In this document: one piece after another, positions 10,834 through 21,849 of the stretch
Position numbering within the stretch: the first letter of the stretch is position 1
Layout: each line of letters opens with the position of its first letter
Assembly: GCA_037903475.1 (NCBI GenBank)
Contig: JBAJFG010000297.1
Span: forward strand, 1,798,001-1,862,000
Origin: Ancylostoma caninum
Lineage: Eukaryota; Nematoda; Chromadorea; Rhabditida; Ancylostomatidae
Length of the DNA: 64,000 nt
Direction of reading: 5' to 3'
Notes under the pieces: model-generated
The model's input: only the letters and a program-made list of their open reading frames with translations
Told to the model about the DNA's origin: nothing
Database searches by the model: none
Made by a program: the position numbers and the translations under genes

Positions 10834-12533
10834 CTAGCGCCCCTTCGGGACGCTAGAAAGTGGGGTTGGGCAGTCACTTGAGGTATGTGCAAAAGCTTCA
10901 CACGCGCGAAATGTTTAGAAAATTAGCAAATGAGCAAAACTAATCATTAACTGAGCTCCAATACAAAATCGTTCTTATTAGTTGCTTATATTCTACGGGC
11001 TTGACCGTCTCGTCATGCTTCGAGTCTTCTCGAGATCCTAGCCTTGCTTGCAAATTCTTAATCACGCACCTACATGTAAAGCTAATTTCCGATGCAGTGA
11101 TACTACCTACTTTTTTGTCACATTTCTTACATTCCTATAGATCCGCTATGAGCGGCCACTTTTAACTCTGCGCAGGAGTATCTTTCACATGGCTTTAGTA
11201 CTTGTGAACAACACAGTGTAACCAATGCCGTGTAAGTAATCACCTGAAATGATTCATGCTTCACGTTGCTGAGTTAGTCCAACTGATGAGCTTCTGCCTC
11301 AATATACAGGGACGAAGAAGAGGTGGTCGACTAAGGCACAAATGAGTGCGTAGCGTGCCCCTACTCCATCGGTAGACGTATATGTTGATGTTTTTCCCAC
11401 TCTTGGGCCGCGGCGGACCCATTCTCCTTCCGTGGACCCCTATGCTGGCGTTTCACCCAGTAATGAGAATCATGCGGACTCACTCTCTATCCGTGCACTC
11501 GGCGCTTCCCCCCCCCTTGGGAAAAGGAGGACCCATTCTCAATTCATGGATCTGTATTCTGGCGTTCCTCCCACTATTGGGCCAGGGCAGACCCAGTCCA
11601 TCGGTGGGACCCGTGTCCCAGCGCTTTCCCCAATATTGGGCCCCCTGCGGACCCATTCTCCATCGATGGGCCCGTATCCTGGCGTTTTCCCCACTGTTGG
11701 GCCACGGCGGACCTAACCCCCTTCCGTGGACTCGTTCCCTGGCATTTCCCCACTAATGGGCTCCTGTGGACCCCGTCTCCAACGATGGACCCGTATCTTG
11801 CCGTTTTCTCCTCTATAGGGCCACTATTTCTCGATCGGTGGACATCCATTCTGGTGTTGCACCTCACATCATTCCGTCATCAGCGCACCCGCACTCTTTG
11901 TAAATCTTGAAAAAAAAAGTGGGAGAAAGTTAGGAAATATTTAGAAAGTCTGATCAATTGCACAAGTGGTTCCAGAAAATGTCACAACAGCTTATAATGA
12001 GGTGTTCCTCGTTCGTTCATCCTGTGTCTTTGATTGTACTGCCCTTCTCAAAAACAGACGGATCCTCAAACGGCATATTCCCCAAGGATCTCAATGATGA
12101 GAGGTGCGCAAAGAGCAAACTTACATGAGGAAACCGAGTGAATCCTAGCGCTACGGCCTCCACTCATCCTTTCGAAGTGATTCGCGTCCAGCGTTCCAAG
12201 ATTCAGTGCAGTTGCTGACAAAGCTACAGCAGAGGGGCTACTCTACTCCGTACATTGCTGCTATGCATCGTCAAATCGCTGTAAACACTATCTCGCCCGG
12301 ATGGCTCGAGACCGCTAGCCGCTGGTCCCACCGCGAAATCCCGAATGCACCCGACTTCCACCACGTCTGTGCACCTATGACGAAACATCAGCCGAATGCC
12401 CCGTCAGCTGCGCATCCTCGCGAGCCACAGTCTATAATTGAGCCTCACGGCTTGAGCATGCGATCACGTGCTATTCCCCCTACGCCTGCGCTCTAGAAAA
12501 TTTTGTTGCACTACCATGATTTATATAAGAGGA
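10834..12533 (-). mobile_element. Helitron-like element, long copy 2 with internal minisatellite
   Basis: It has the same termini as 6647-7264: minus-strand 5' TCCTCTTATATAAATC preceded by A, and a 3' hairpin ending CTAG followed by T. Shared blocks include the 'gcagaggggct' to 'gcctgcgctctagaaaa' segment near the 5' end and the segment with 'gtgcaaaagcttcacac' near the 3' end. About 1.1 kb of extra interior includes the 60-bp minisatellite at 11382-11870. The 5' end abuts the 3' end of the LINE at 12534. No transposase is encoded. Confidence 0.6.
11382..11870. repeat. 60-bp minisatellite, about 8 units
   Basis: Degenerate tandem units of 60 bp, each containing a version of 'gggccacggcggacccattc' and 'cgtggacccgtatcctggcg'. 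The ORFs that cross it are periodic and repeat-derived. The same array occurs in reverse complement at 34440-34980 in the third Helitron-like copy, so the array travels with the element. Confidence 0.85.
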
Positions 12534-12627
12534 TTTACTTATTTATTCGATACGCTGTAGTAAGACAGACGTGGAAAACTTATATGTACATCACATTCAG
12601 ACAAAACATGACTATAAGATCAGAGAC

Positions 12628-13483
12628 TTAGTGCCTGAGTATAGATTGAGTCATTCTTCGTTTGAAAGAGGCCAAGGATTCGGTGAATGTAGTGGTCTTT
12701 TTCAAGCGAATATATGCCGAACCAGCTCTAACTGTGAAGAAATTAGCTCTAACCGCGGTTTTAGGTCGTGAGTAGGAAATTTCTGTTTCTCCACCACGGG
12801 TGACTGATAGCGCTAAGGTGAAAAATAGTGAAAAATTAGCTCTGGACAATCCATTCAATAGCTTATGCACCATACAAACATCAAAAAGCTCCCGCCTCGA
12901 CTCAAGATTAGATATTTGAAGTGTTTGTTTCTGTTTTTTGCACTGGGAATCCTAGAGTATAGAGGACCATTTATCCGGTGGAATATTTTTCTTGTGAAAT
13001 TATTCTGAATTTTCTCTAATTTTGCAATATCTCTTTTTCTATGAGGAGAAAAGACCACAGTTGCGCTTTCTACAAGAGGTCGAACATAAATTTTGTACGC
13101 CTTGAGGAGTACTTTGCTATCCTTCGTAGTGAGAGCTTTGAATTTTTGATATGTACGATTGCATGTATTCTTGAACAATTCCTTGTAGTGTAATGTGAAA
13201 TCGAGTTTGTTATTGTAGAAAAATCCCAGATCTTTTATGTCGCTGACAGTATTGATTGAGTGCATCGACATTTTATAGTCAGAGATCAACGTGGAAGATC
13301 CAAGCCTCATATGAAAAGTTTTGTTTGGTGAAAGAGGAATTTGCCATGTCTCCGACCATTTATATAAGCAATCGATTGCCGTTTGCAGGTCTGCCGAATC
13401 TTGATCCGTACTGATTTCTTTATAAATTTTTATGTCATCGACACATTGCTTACATAAAACGCCTTTATCTTCTAGAGTATCTG
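12628..13483 (-). pseudogene. LINE ORF2, RT catalytic loop to C-terminus (frameshifted)
   Basis: Continuation of the reverse transcriptase in other frames. Around 13425-13465 the minus strand reads CVDDIKIYK, the equivalent of the [FY]xDD catalytic loop with C in the first position. From 13310 to 12855 it reads a thumb/connection region containing IKDLGFFYNNKLDF and YKIYVRPLVESATVVFSP, a signature of CR1/jockey elements. From 12873 to 12628 another frame reads TRGGETEISYSRPKT and VRANFFTVRAG, the usual C-terminal tail. The frame changes show the ORF is dead. Confidence 0.8.
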
Positions 13484-14738
13484 CTATATCAGCAGAGAAA
13501 AGATTGAACAGAATGGGTGAAAGAAACCTCCTTGAAGCACTCCGCTTCGAATTTCGAAAACATCCGAGAATGTTGAGTTTATACGAACCTGAAAGGTCCT
13601 ACCACTAAGAAATTCTTCCAGCCATTTGCAGATGTTTTCGTGAAAGCCCATCTTTCTGATTTTGTAAATGAGTTTCTTGTGGCTCACCCTATCAAAAGCT
13701 TTCGCAAAATCAAAGTATATGACATCTACAGACTTTTTTCTGTCCAACGTTAGGGTCCAATCATTGAGGGATTCCAACATATTCGTAGTCACTGATTTAC
13801 CACTAGCAAATCCATGTTGAGATCTCGGGATCAAAACATTTTCATCAATATGTTTGAGCATATGAGATTTCAGAATCTTTTCGAAAAGCCGACTCAAAAC
13901 TGATGTGATACTGATTGGTCTATAGTTCTTTGGATCCGAGGAAGGAGATTTTTTCGGGAGTGGTGTCACGTATGAATGTTTCCAAAGCCTTGGGATCTCA
14001 GTGAACATCATTGATTGATTGAAAATATATGAAAGAGGATATGCAATAGTGTGCGCTACATTTTTGATGAATATGAAGGGAATCCTATCAGGTGTGAGTG
14101 AGTAGGAGCTGGGCCATTTGATAAGGTGCTCATAAATTTTAGTTGCATCGAAATGTGGAAAATCTCTCCGATTGGTTTTAGACTCAGTATTGAAATTAGG
14201 AGAAATCCCATTGTCTTCAATAAAGACGGTGCAAAATTCATTTGCCAGGGCATTTGCCCTATCGCGATTACTGAGTAGGATTTTTCCATTAAGTTTCAAA
14301 TCCGAAAAGTGAGATTTCGTTCCCAATCTGCTTTTCATATACTTGTAAAAACATTGTTTATGTTCAGAGTCAACAATTTTCTTTTCTATGCTTTTGTTGT
14401 ACTTGTTGATCTGATTAGCAAACTTCTGTGAGAATGATTTGTATTCTGTCCAATCCCCACTTAATTTGGCATAGTGTAAAAGACAATCTTTATGTTTCAG
14501 CATGTTTTGAAGGTAACGAGGAAGGTTGGATTTTCTAGGAAACACATATTTCCAAGGAACGAATTGGTCTATGGTGTCATTGAGAATAGCCAAGAATATA
14601 TTGTATTTGTCATCAACCGAAGAAACCGACTCAAAGGAGTCGACCCATGAAATGTTAAAAAGATAGCTATTGATAGCAGAGTAATCACATTCATTGAATA
14701 ATCTTTTAAAGACTGGCGTTTGTTCAATACCAAATCCA
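13484..14738 (-). pseudogene. LINE ORF2, connector and reverse transcriptase fingers/palm
   Basis: An open stretch of about 410 codons. Order: connector with NISWVDSFESVSSVDDKYN, a helical region with YKYMKSRLGTKSHF, RT block PLPKKSPSSDPKNYRPISIT, HGFASGKSVTTNMLESL, then IYFDFAKAFDRVSHKKLIY (first catalytic aspartate), WLEEFLSGRTFQVRIN and GVLQGG. After GVLQGG a frameshift diverts the frame before the VDD motif. The N-terminal residues of the apparent ORF beyond 14738 come from the inserted element, not the LINE. Confidence 0.85.
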
Positions 14739-14949
14739 GGGTGTGGGTCATGATGAGGCAAAAGGGGGCGGCGTCTTCCCGCCCTTCGCCGTCGACTCGT
14801 CCCCACTCACATTCAAATTTGCATAGGCAACTATGGTGAAATCGCGCGCGAATTAGTGCGCGTAGGTCCTGAAGGGCGTGGCGAGGGTTCGAATGAACCA
14901 ATCGCAGGCACATTGCCCACTCACTTTTGCCTCATCATGACCCACACCC
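14739..14949. mobile_element. 211-bp terminal-inverted-repeat element with 9-bp TSD, inside the LINE
   Basis: Perfect 26-bp inverted repeats occupy 14739-14764 and 14924-14949 (starting GGGTGTGGGTCATGATGAGG). The 9-bp direct repeat CCAAATCCA lies immediately outside both ends (14730-14738 and 14950-14958), a clear target-site duplication. A 9-bp TSD with long TIRs is typical of Mutator-like elements. It carries no ORF and is a MITE. It interrupts the LINE between endonuclease and RT, so it is younger than the LINE copy. Confidence 0.9.
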
Positions 14950-14958
14950 CCAAATCCA

Positions 14959-15670
14959 TGGACCTCAAAGGATATGCTCAAATGTCACTCCCACCGATTG
15001 GCGGGTTCACAGAGACTCTACCAAGTAGTTCCGGACTATTTGAGAATAGCAAGTTCAAAAATTTGGTTGGTTGTTGGTTGTTGGGTTCAGCGCATACTGT
15101 TTGAAGTCATGACAATTAAGTATTTCAGAGAAACAATCAAAAAAATTGGGTTTGATCATTCCATGTTGCCCACTTGATTTCTGGTAAGTTAAAGTCACCT
15201 ACAACGATCACAGGTAATTCAATGGCCGATAAATCGCCAATAACTTTTGCCAGCTGATCTGTGATAACAGCTGAAAAAGAAGGCGGTCTGTATATCAGAA
15301 TTATTCTAAACCGATAGTTCTAATTTCAAGATGGAAAATGTCCACAGCTAAAATTTCATACTCATTTTATTTAGAACAGACTCACTGAAAACCACGGAAT
15401 GAGTTAAGGTGCTTCTGATGAATATTGCCACACCGCCACCCAACCTCTTGGTTCTGTCACAACGAAGGATAACATAGTCGTTAGTCCAGGCATCAAACAT
15501 GGCTTTTATCGAGTGATGACTTTTTGGCCAAGTCTCAGAAAAAAGGTACAGGTCATGTTTTGGTCCAAGACAAAAGTTTAAATTAATACAATTCCTCGGG
15601 TGTGATCTGAGATTGGAATAAAAACACGATAGTAATGATATTGGTGCAGTATTCCTATCACGATAAATAT
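14959..15670 (-). pseudogene. LINE ORF2, AP endonuclease domain
   Basis: The minus strand shows endonuclease motifs in order: DLYLFSETWPKSHHS (near 15530), RCDRTKRLGGGVAIFIR (near 15440), and PVIVVGDFNLP (15185-15215), where GDFN is the conserved strand with the catalytic D and N. Frame changes between these segments mean it is not an intact ORF. Its position between ORF1 and the RT fits a CR1-like ORF2. Confidence 0.75.
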
Positions 15671-15688
15671 CAGTCCGACGAAAGGTAT

Positions 15689-16346
15689 CTAGTTTCCTAT
15701 CTCATTATTCAAAGAAACAATATTCAAATCGGCCATCTTTGGTTGTGAGTCTTGAGCTGAGGAAGAAAGTGAGGATTTACTAACAATATGATCAAGTCTA
15801 GCTTTTTTGCGTCGCTCTCTCTCCGAAGCAGTTAGGGACTTCCGTAGGCAAACCCCTTTTTTGGGGAAAGAACTCAGCCAGAAAGCTCTCTGGACAGCCA
15901 TACGTTGGAAAAACTTTGTCGGCAATACAACTTTAAGAAGTCTGTTCATACCATTTTTTGGCTTGCTGAGTCGGTGAACGGACACAGGATAACATTCAAT
16001 ATTTAAATGGTAAAGCACATTCATGACACTACTACAATCATACTGCAATCTATCTTTTAAAAAAACTTTTCTTAGATTCAGGAATTCCAGCAATGATAAT
16101 TGAGCGTTGTCTTTCGGATTCGCTACAATTAATCGAGGAGTGAGGCTCGGATTTGTGTGCTAAAGCATCTACGCTCGACTGCTTAGATGGTCTGGAATGT
16201 TGAGAAATAACCAGCTCACGAAGTAAACGATTTTCCTCACGAAGTTGATCACGTTCCAGTCGAACCGGCGTCAGTTCATTCACTAGCGACCCAAACGCCC
16301 ATTTGATGTAGTCAGGAACCAGCGGCGAAGCATTCAGCTGGTGCAT
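15689..16346 (-). pseudogene. LINE ORF1 (coiled coil plus RRM-like region), frameshifted
   Basis: The minus strand starts MHQLNASPLVPDYIKWAFGS, followed by a coiled coil with RLERDQLREENRLLRELV. It then reads ERQRSIIIAGIPESK, resembling the start of an RNA-binding ORF1 domain. A frameshift near 16070 moves to a frame continuing KDRLQYDCSSVMNVLYHLNI and ending in a basic segment with ASERERRKKARLDHIVS. RNA-binding ORF1 proteins of this layout package LINE RNA. Not intact here. Confidence 0.65.
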
Positions 16347-16599
16347 CGCATCTTCGAGGCTGAGCGTTGGTGGAGGCGTAGTCGTCGAACTGATTTCCAG
16401 GCATTGGACACCTTAATATTCCGTCGCGGAGCTTTGCCCATCTTGAAGCTTGAAAGCAGTTCAATGGAAGGAAAACAGGAACGATTCACCTTTCAGTGTG
16501 GCAATAATCGAAGATTCAGCAGTATTCTACCCCTAGGTATAGCGAGTCGATAGAATAACCAAACACTTGTGGGGGGGAATGAATTTCACCCGACCGCTC

Positions 16600-17373
16600 A
16601 CGGTCAGAGCTCTGACTGAACTCAATAACCAATTATGTTGTATTTTCGATGGTGGGGTCGCCCAAACCATTGAACCGTCGAGACATGCTGACGTCCGTGA
16701 CGCTACCTTAGAGGTTACAAATTCCTATCAAAAAATTGAGAATAATGTGGCGATGAAGAGTGGATTGGAATGGAAAGTGAAGCCGAGCTTACATCGTAGG
16801 CGACCTGGTTGAATATCCCACGCTGCTTGCGGTCCAAGATGAGAATCACTGCTCGCTCCATGTTCAGAATACCGTTCGAAATGCAAAATTAAAAAGGAAT
16901 TTCGGCGCCCTAGTCGCTTCCTGGTGTGGAGCCGCTTGAAACTGGAACTCCCGTCGTCAGTAGATATTCCCTAAATTGTGATCCCATAAAAAAGAAAATG
17001 AAGTTAATCACACAACTTGTGGGGAAACAACTTCCAGTGGTTGCCTTGGTGTCGCTTAAAGCTTTTGTCTTGGAGGTGTGCGCCCCCTAGTTGGGGTGTA
17101 CAGATTTTGCGATGACGTAGTAACGTACACACAGCAGGAAACATCAAATTTAGAAACTCATGTACCAAAGTTATTTTACATCCTAGAAATGAAAGTACGA
17201 TTACCATACTCAATCAAACAACAAGGCCCTCTAATAATTGATGCGCATCTAACACGATTAGTTGAACCGGTCAACTCACGAAAATAGCTGTTGTTCCCGC
17301 TTACGGATCGAATGAAGTAGAGTGCAATGCGCCTAGCAGGATGAGCAAAATGATTTATGAGATCGTGCAAGTG
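16600..17373. other. no recognisable gene
   Basis: Upstream of the LINE 5' region and downstream of the next gene model. Short ORFs only, without domain patterns or consistent splice signals. Confidence 0.5.
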
Positions 17374-18327
17374 TTAAAATGGGTCACGAGAGCTGTACTC
17401 TTCAACTACTGTCCTAGTCTTTACTGTCCTAGTTCTGCTATTAAAATGGAAAAGCACTAGAGAACGAAAGCTGTCAATCTCGTCGCTGCTGTCCATTCCA
17501 TTTAGGTAAACGAGGTATTGACGGCTGCTTTTTTTTGCGACTCCAATATAAACGAGAAGTATTCACCTTGTCTCGCACGGCAAGTCTGGAACTGCACTCA
17601 AAATGAAATTAACACTTCGCGAAACTTGATAGATAACATACACATACGATGGTTCCTCGCACGAGCGTAAAATTCGTGTTCTTTCCGGTTGACAAAGATC
17701 CGCTGGGCTTACCCTGCTGTTTTTAGGTATATAAATAGCATCATTGATGCTAATCTCCACAGGAAATCTAAAACAATGGCGATTTTTTTAAATTGAATAC
17801 CGAACCTAAGAGTAGACACAATTCATAACTACTAGCGAGTCGAACCTTTTATGTTTGTTATCGACTTTTTCTTTCAAAGCTGTTAATACGAGATTTCCAT
17901 TTTTGCACCTCTCATTGAAAAGGCTCTTGATTTTTTTTTGGAAAGTAGGTACCTGAATGTATTCTTCAATTCAATTTAGGCAACAATTCGAGCAAAAATC
18001 TAAATCTAACTCACTTACCGATCATCAAGGTGGCGCTATTCGCAGCGAGTTGGTTCACTTTTATTTGCAATCTACGGTGATGACTCTCAAATGGTGCTGA
18101 AGACCACTGGTACAATGATCCACGTGATGTTCTTTCATCTCCATTGTATGGTCAAAAAAGCACTGCAATGAGTTGGTCTTTCATGTCTGTTTAGGTTATA
18201 CTCTAACAGTGCTTACGTGCCATTTCATTGTGAGGATAGGTGCATTTATTATCCAAAGTTCTCGCGTGTGCTTGGCTACTGCTTTTGTCTCCTCATTAAT
18301 TTCCACCATCAGCGGCTTGGATATCAT
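17374..18327 (-). CDS. multi-exon gene with DUF4218/EnSpm-like region
   Basis: A minus-strand exon chain. Exon 18217-18327 starts MISKPLMVEINEETKAV and ends TMKWH at a GTAAGC donor. An exon ending at 18019 (GTAAGT) contains SLYQWSSAPFESHHRRLQI. Exon 17846-17952 (or a slightly longer form) contains FNERCKNGNLVLTALKEK. Exon 17567-17767 reads FPVEISINDAIYIPKNS. The terminal exon 17374-17524 reads RQYLVYLNGMDSSDEIDSF and ends in TAA. The last three exons join in phase (phase 2 at both junctions). The order TMKWH, then LYQWSSAPFE, resembles the DUF4218 region of EnSpm/CACTA-associated proteins. The acceptor of the second exon is unresolved. It may be a domesticated or transposon-borne gene. Confidence 0.45.
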
Positions 18328-18514
18328 TTTAAGACAAAACCATTAGCCAAGCAACGGAACAGCAGCTGTGGGAGATGAGATTATGCCGACAGCGGCCACC
18401 AAAGGAAGAACAACGGATGCTAACTAAATAGAGAAATTAGGAGAAATCGTTTGTTTAAAAAAGCTAAGACCTTTGCTTGCTTCGTCTTGCAGGTGGGTAG
18501 GTCATAGATAAGAC

Positions 18515-19085
18515 CTAGGTATTAGGGTTAGTATGTGAAGATATCCCTAAGATGGAATGCTTTATCTTCGCAACATGCTCTCGGCGTATTTTAACTCTCG
18601 GAAACTTAGTCCCTGAGTTGAAGAAATCTGAAAAAGAAAATTTCTTCAATGTTCAAACACCAATTTGTCATTTATTTAGATATTTATTTTACCTCGAAAT
18701 CTATCACGTGTTATACCCTTCGAACAGATGTGTAGAGCATCGCCGAGAAAGTCGCTAGGACCTGTACGTCTCATCGTAGATGTCTTATCTGAAATAACTT
18801 TTAATGATGTGTTGTTTTTTTTCCTAAAATAAATGTTGCCTTTATCCCTTGGGAGAGCAAACTTACTTTGAATGCCATATTGGTACGTTTCGTACATTCC
18901 TCTTTCTCCAGGAATTTTCCACATTCTTTGTCACAAAGAGATTTACCAGAATTCACATACAACACATTTGCCTTATAAAGTACAGTGACAGTATGACCTA
19001 CGGCAAATTTATCTTTATGGACTTGAGAAGATTTGAGGACACAATAATCATTTGAGTCAGGAAAATGAACAAAGCCCCACATCAT
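18515..19085 (-). CDS. three-exon gene model, unknown nematode protein
   Basis: Exon 1 (about 19085-18867) reads MWGFVHFPDSNDYCVLKSS and GHTVTVLYKANVLYVNSGKS, ending at a perfect GTAAGT. Exon 2 (18788-18693; TTATTTCAG acceptor, GTAAAA donor) reads KTSTMRRTGPSDFLGDALHI. Exon 3 (18627-18515; TTTTTCAG acceptor) reads FFNSGTKFPRVKIRREHVAK and ends in TAG. Exons 2 and 3 join in phase 1. Exon 2 joins exon 1 only in the frame shifted from the one that encodes the start of exon 1, so a small indel or sequence error is likely. The start resembles the N-terminal part of BEN-domain proteins, but this is weak. The neighbouring gene at 17374-18327 is on the same strand. Confidence 0.45.
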
Positions 19086-19099
19086 CACAACAGGAACGT

Positions 19100-19905
19100 G
19101 AGTGATATGTATCTTTGGTAGTTGGTAGGATCTTCTAGCCTGAGGGTGTGCGAAAAGACGTGAGAACGGAGTTATTGGGTCACTACAGTTCCCACAAAAA
19201 GGGTGACGCCTGAAGGCTTTCCTGCATTCGATGAGGTCATCTTACCTTGATCTTCTGCCACCCACTGTGACCATCTAGGAGGCAAATGGGGCACCTCAGC
19301 GGTTGTTCAGATCATTCCCTTATAATTCATCATCTCGTCTCATTATCAAACCCTAGTACTCCTTCCTTCCTTTTTTAATCCTATTCGAGTTTTTCGTAGT
19401 TTCTCGAATCTGCATTTTTTTCTATTTCCGAGAGAACAATACCGCTAAATTTGCTATCAAAACCGTGATTTCTAGCCACATTGAAAGTCTTTCTATGACT
19501 AAAATCTTGCGCATTCTTTTGCCCTGTTTCCCCTCAATTACTTATGCAAAAGTACGCTATATCGTTCAGAAATTCACAAATGCAAACTGCCACAATCGCT
19601 TTACCAAACATCCTATACCTATCAACAGGAAACTCAGTAGCTACAATATTTCACGCATCCAAAATGCAATAAAAAGTGTTTGGATCAAAACAACGAAAGT
19701 ACAACCAAAGAATTATGCGATAGTGGCGAGAGATCCGGCCCTGGACGTGAAACCTACAGTGATGTTGCGATTACGACGAAAATTCGGCTTTGTCGCGAAT
19801 AGCGTAAGAAGCGCTCAGCTTCTTCAAGGAGAAAATCCTGAAAATGCTGGCGTTCTGTAAGGCTGTGATTTCGAAGCACATACGTACTTGTCTAGAGTGC
19901 TGCAT
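19100..19905. other. no recognised gene; one 131-codon plus-strand ORF
   Basis: A plus-strand ORF at 19465-19860 is basic and serine-rich (contains YNISRIQNAIKSVW and VMLRLRRKFGFVANS). I recognise no domain and see no clear splice signals, so I do not call it a gene. Confidence 0.3.
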
Positions 19906-20130
19906 TCGAATTTTTTTCGAAAATTCGAACAATCGAATATTTTGATATGCAAATATTCGAGCATTCGAATGAACGAATATTTTCAAACGCTCGAATCTTC
20001 GAATATTCAAATAAAAGAATATTTTGAAACGCCACAATATTTGAATATTCCATATTTCGACGTCTCCGAATATTTGTATGTTCGAATAATTCGAATATAC
20101 CATTATCTCGAGCATTCGAATAATCCGAAA
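19905..20130. repeat. palindromic GAATATTCGAA-rich array, copy 1
   Basis: Irregular array of AT-rich palindromic words (ttcgaatattcgaa and variants) spaced at roughly 10-25 bases. Because the words are self-complementary, ORFs occur on both strands (rich in N, I, F, E, S). A second array lies at 21640-21815. A single word occurs near 55065. Confidence 0.75.
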
Positions 20131-20369
20131 ATTTGAGAAGTTGTTCTACATTCTTGAAAGGGAAGTCCTGTGAATAGAACAATTACTCACTAGGTTGCCG
20201 CGAAAGTCTCACCTAAATTTAATTGATTTGGAATTTTCTGTCCGAAACTTATGTAAGGGGTAGTCAATGCTCTACCTATATCCAGTTTCTCCCATCATTG
20301 CGTTGTGATTATGAGTGAGAATAATGTCACTGACTACAAGCATTTTCAGCTACCCCTGGTTTGATAACT

Positions 20370-20800
20370 CAGGATACTTAGCAACTCGAGGGATGCCACA
20401 AAAACGAGTGCCTGCTGGTGGTATCCGTGACCTGGTAGAGGACCTCCAACGCCATCACGACACAGTATTTGTTTGTCTGCTTCTCGCCGGAGAGGCAAGG
20501 AGATACGACGTATGGATACCTCATGATCTGAGTGACCGCTAGTTCCAAGTGCGTAGACTTTTTGAGTTTTCATCAGAGCTTTGCTCAGCTCACCATCTTT
20601 GTTACCGGTGACGAGAAGTTGGTTCTTTATGTGATTCACGTAGAGAAAAGTGGATGACTCGGACGCTGATAACCTTGGATTCTACTGCCAAAAGGAGAAC
20701 TGTCTTCTCAGAATGCAATGCTCAGCATTTGATGGAATTACAAAGAAATCGTTTGTCAAAAGCGGCTGCCAACAAAACCTACTGTTCGTGTAGGATAATG
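20370..20800 (+). pseudogene. mariner transposase fossil
   Basis: Plus-strand fragments in several frames read YDVWIPHDLSD (the mariner WVPHEL motif, near 20505), VTGDEKLVLY (first catalytic aspartate, 20600-20630), and AMLSI followed by WNYKEI (near 20720-20750). The C-terminal HxDNARPH and PSD blocks are missing, and stops interrupt all frames. It lies between the two GAATATTC arrays. No terminal inverted repeats were located. Confidence 0.65.
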
Positions 20801-21639
20801 ATTTCACTTACATTTTGTAAATGCTTGTTGTAATGAAGAAAAAGAATTAATCCGAAAACACGTCCGAAAATGGCTGAACTTTCGCGACGACCAAATAAAA
20901 CAGAAAACATTGAATAGAGATAAGAACCGGTGTTTCGAACCTAATTTGAAGTGAGTCTAGTTCTCAGATGACGGGTCCAGTGGTGTTCGTTTCTGTAACG
21001 AGTCTGCATAAGTTTGGTGCTACAACAACATACATAGAATGTTACAGTAACATGACGAGTCAGCACGAGTTTCTTAATAGGTACTGAGAACAAATAGGAA
21101 GAATAGGAAATGACGTTAATTTTTCAAATTCTGTGAAAAGAAGCTGTAGTGCCATGCTGGTGGTAAGGATGCTGGATGGGGTTGGAAAAAGTAGGGATTA
21201 CTCGGAATGGAGGCGTAAAGCCTTGATGGCAGACTAGGATCATGAAGATTGAAAATTCCCAGTGAGCTCTTTTCTTTTCTCAAAAGTTTACTCAACAAAT
21301 TGAAGGCTCAAGACCTGCCACAAAATTGTAGCGATCTGTCTGCGGTAGCAGGTATTCTCAGACAATGTGCGGGCGAACCGCGGTATCAATATTTGGTGTA
21401 GCCAACTCCACAGTCAACCAAATAATTGAACGCGGTCAGTAAAGTATCGGTGTGCGGTGAGCCTGCAGAAAGTCCGCTGTCAGCCCGCTGGAATGATAAT
21501 GTGACGCGCTGAAAACGGCAGTAATGCTTACTGGCGATGTGTGAATGAAACTGTAGCAATCTCAAACGGTAGGTGCTTTATGATGAGACTCGAGAATGAT
21601 TATGAGAGCGAAGGTGCTGTTGAAAATGGCTACTCCATT

Positions 21640-21815
21640 ATTCGAATAATCGAATATTTGAATGAATCCGCCCCGATTATTCGAATAATGGGATAATTAA
21701 AAATTATCGAATATTCGAATAAACGAATGCTTTGGAAGCGTCGAATATTCGAATAATCCGAATACTCTGGTTTTTCAAATATCGAATATCCGAATAATTA
21801 TTCGAATATTATTCC
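21640..21815. repeat. palindromic GAATATTCGAA-rich array, copy 2
   Basis: Same kind of array as 19905-20130, with 'attattcgaataatcgaata' type words. It lies directly upstream of the Tc1-like fossil. Confidence 0.75.
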
Positions 21816-21849
21816 ATCCGGTCAACACTCCATTCTCGTCCTACGTCTA

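Larger units (their letters stand above)
12540..16600 (-). mobile_element. CR1-like non-LTR retrotransposon, near full length, degraded
   Basis: On the minus strand the order is ORF1 (16346 to about 15690), AP endonuclease (about 15660-14950), connector and reverse transcriptase (14738-13490), the catalytic VDDIKIY segment (near 13440), the RT thumb and C-terminal region (13310-12855), a C-terminal segment with VRANFFTVRAG (near 12730), and an (AATA)-type tail. The layout and motifs fit CR1/jockey-type elements. Frameshifts near 16070, 13490 and 12865 and an internal insertion at 14739-14949 make this copy inactive. The tail abuts the Helitron-like element. Confidence 0.85.

Noticed and set aside
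11382..11867. Long ORFs on both strands with periodic P/G/S-rich translation
   Set aside because: They are translations of the 60-bp minisatellite; several frames are open at once and follow the repeat period.
14749..14913. N-terminal extension of the LINE RT ORF (basic GTSRRRRAGRRRP segment)
   Set aside because: This part is inside the 211-bp inserted element and is not LINE coding sequence.
19888..20182. ORFs on both strands rich in N, I, E, F and S
   Set aside because: Produced by self-complementary GAATATTC words, not by coding selection.
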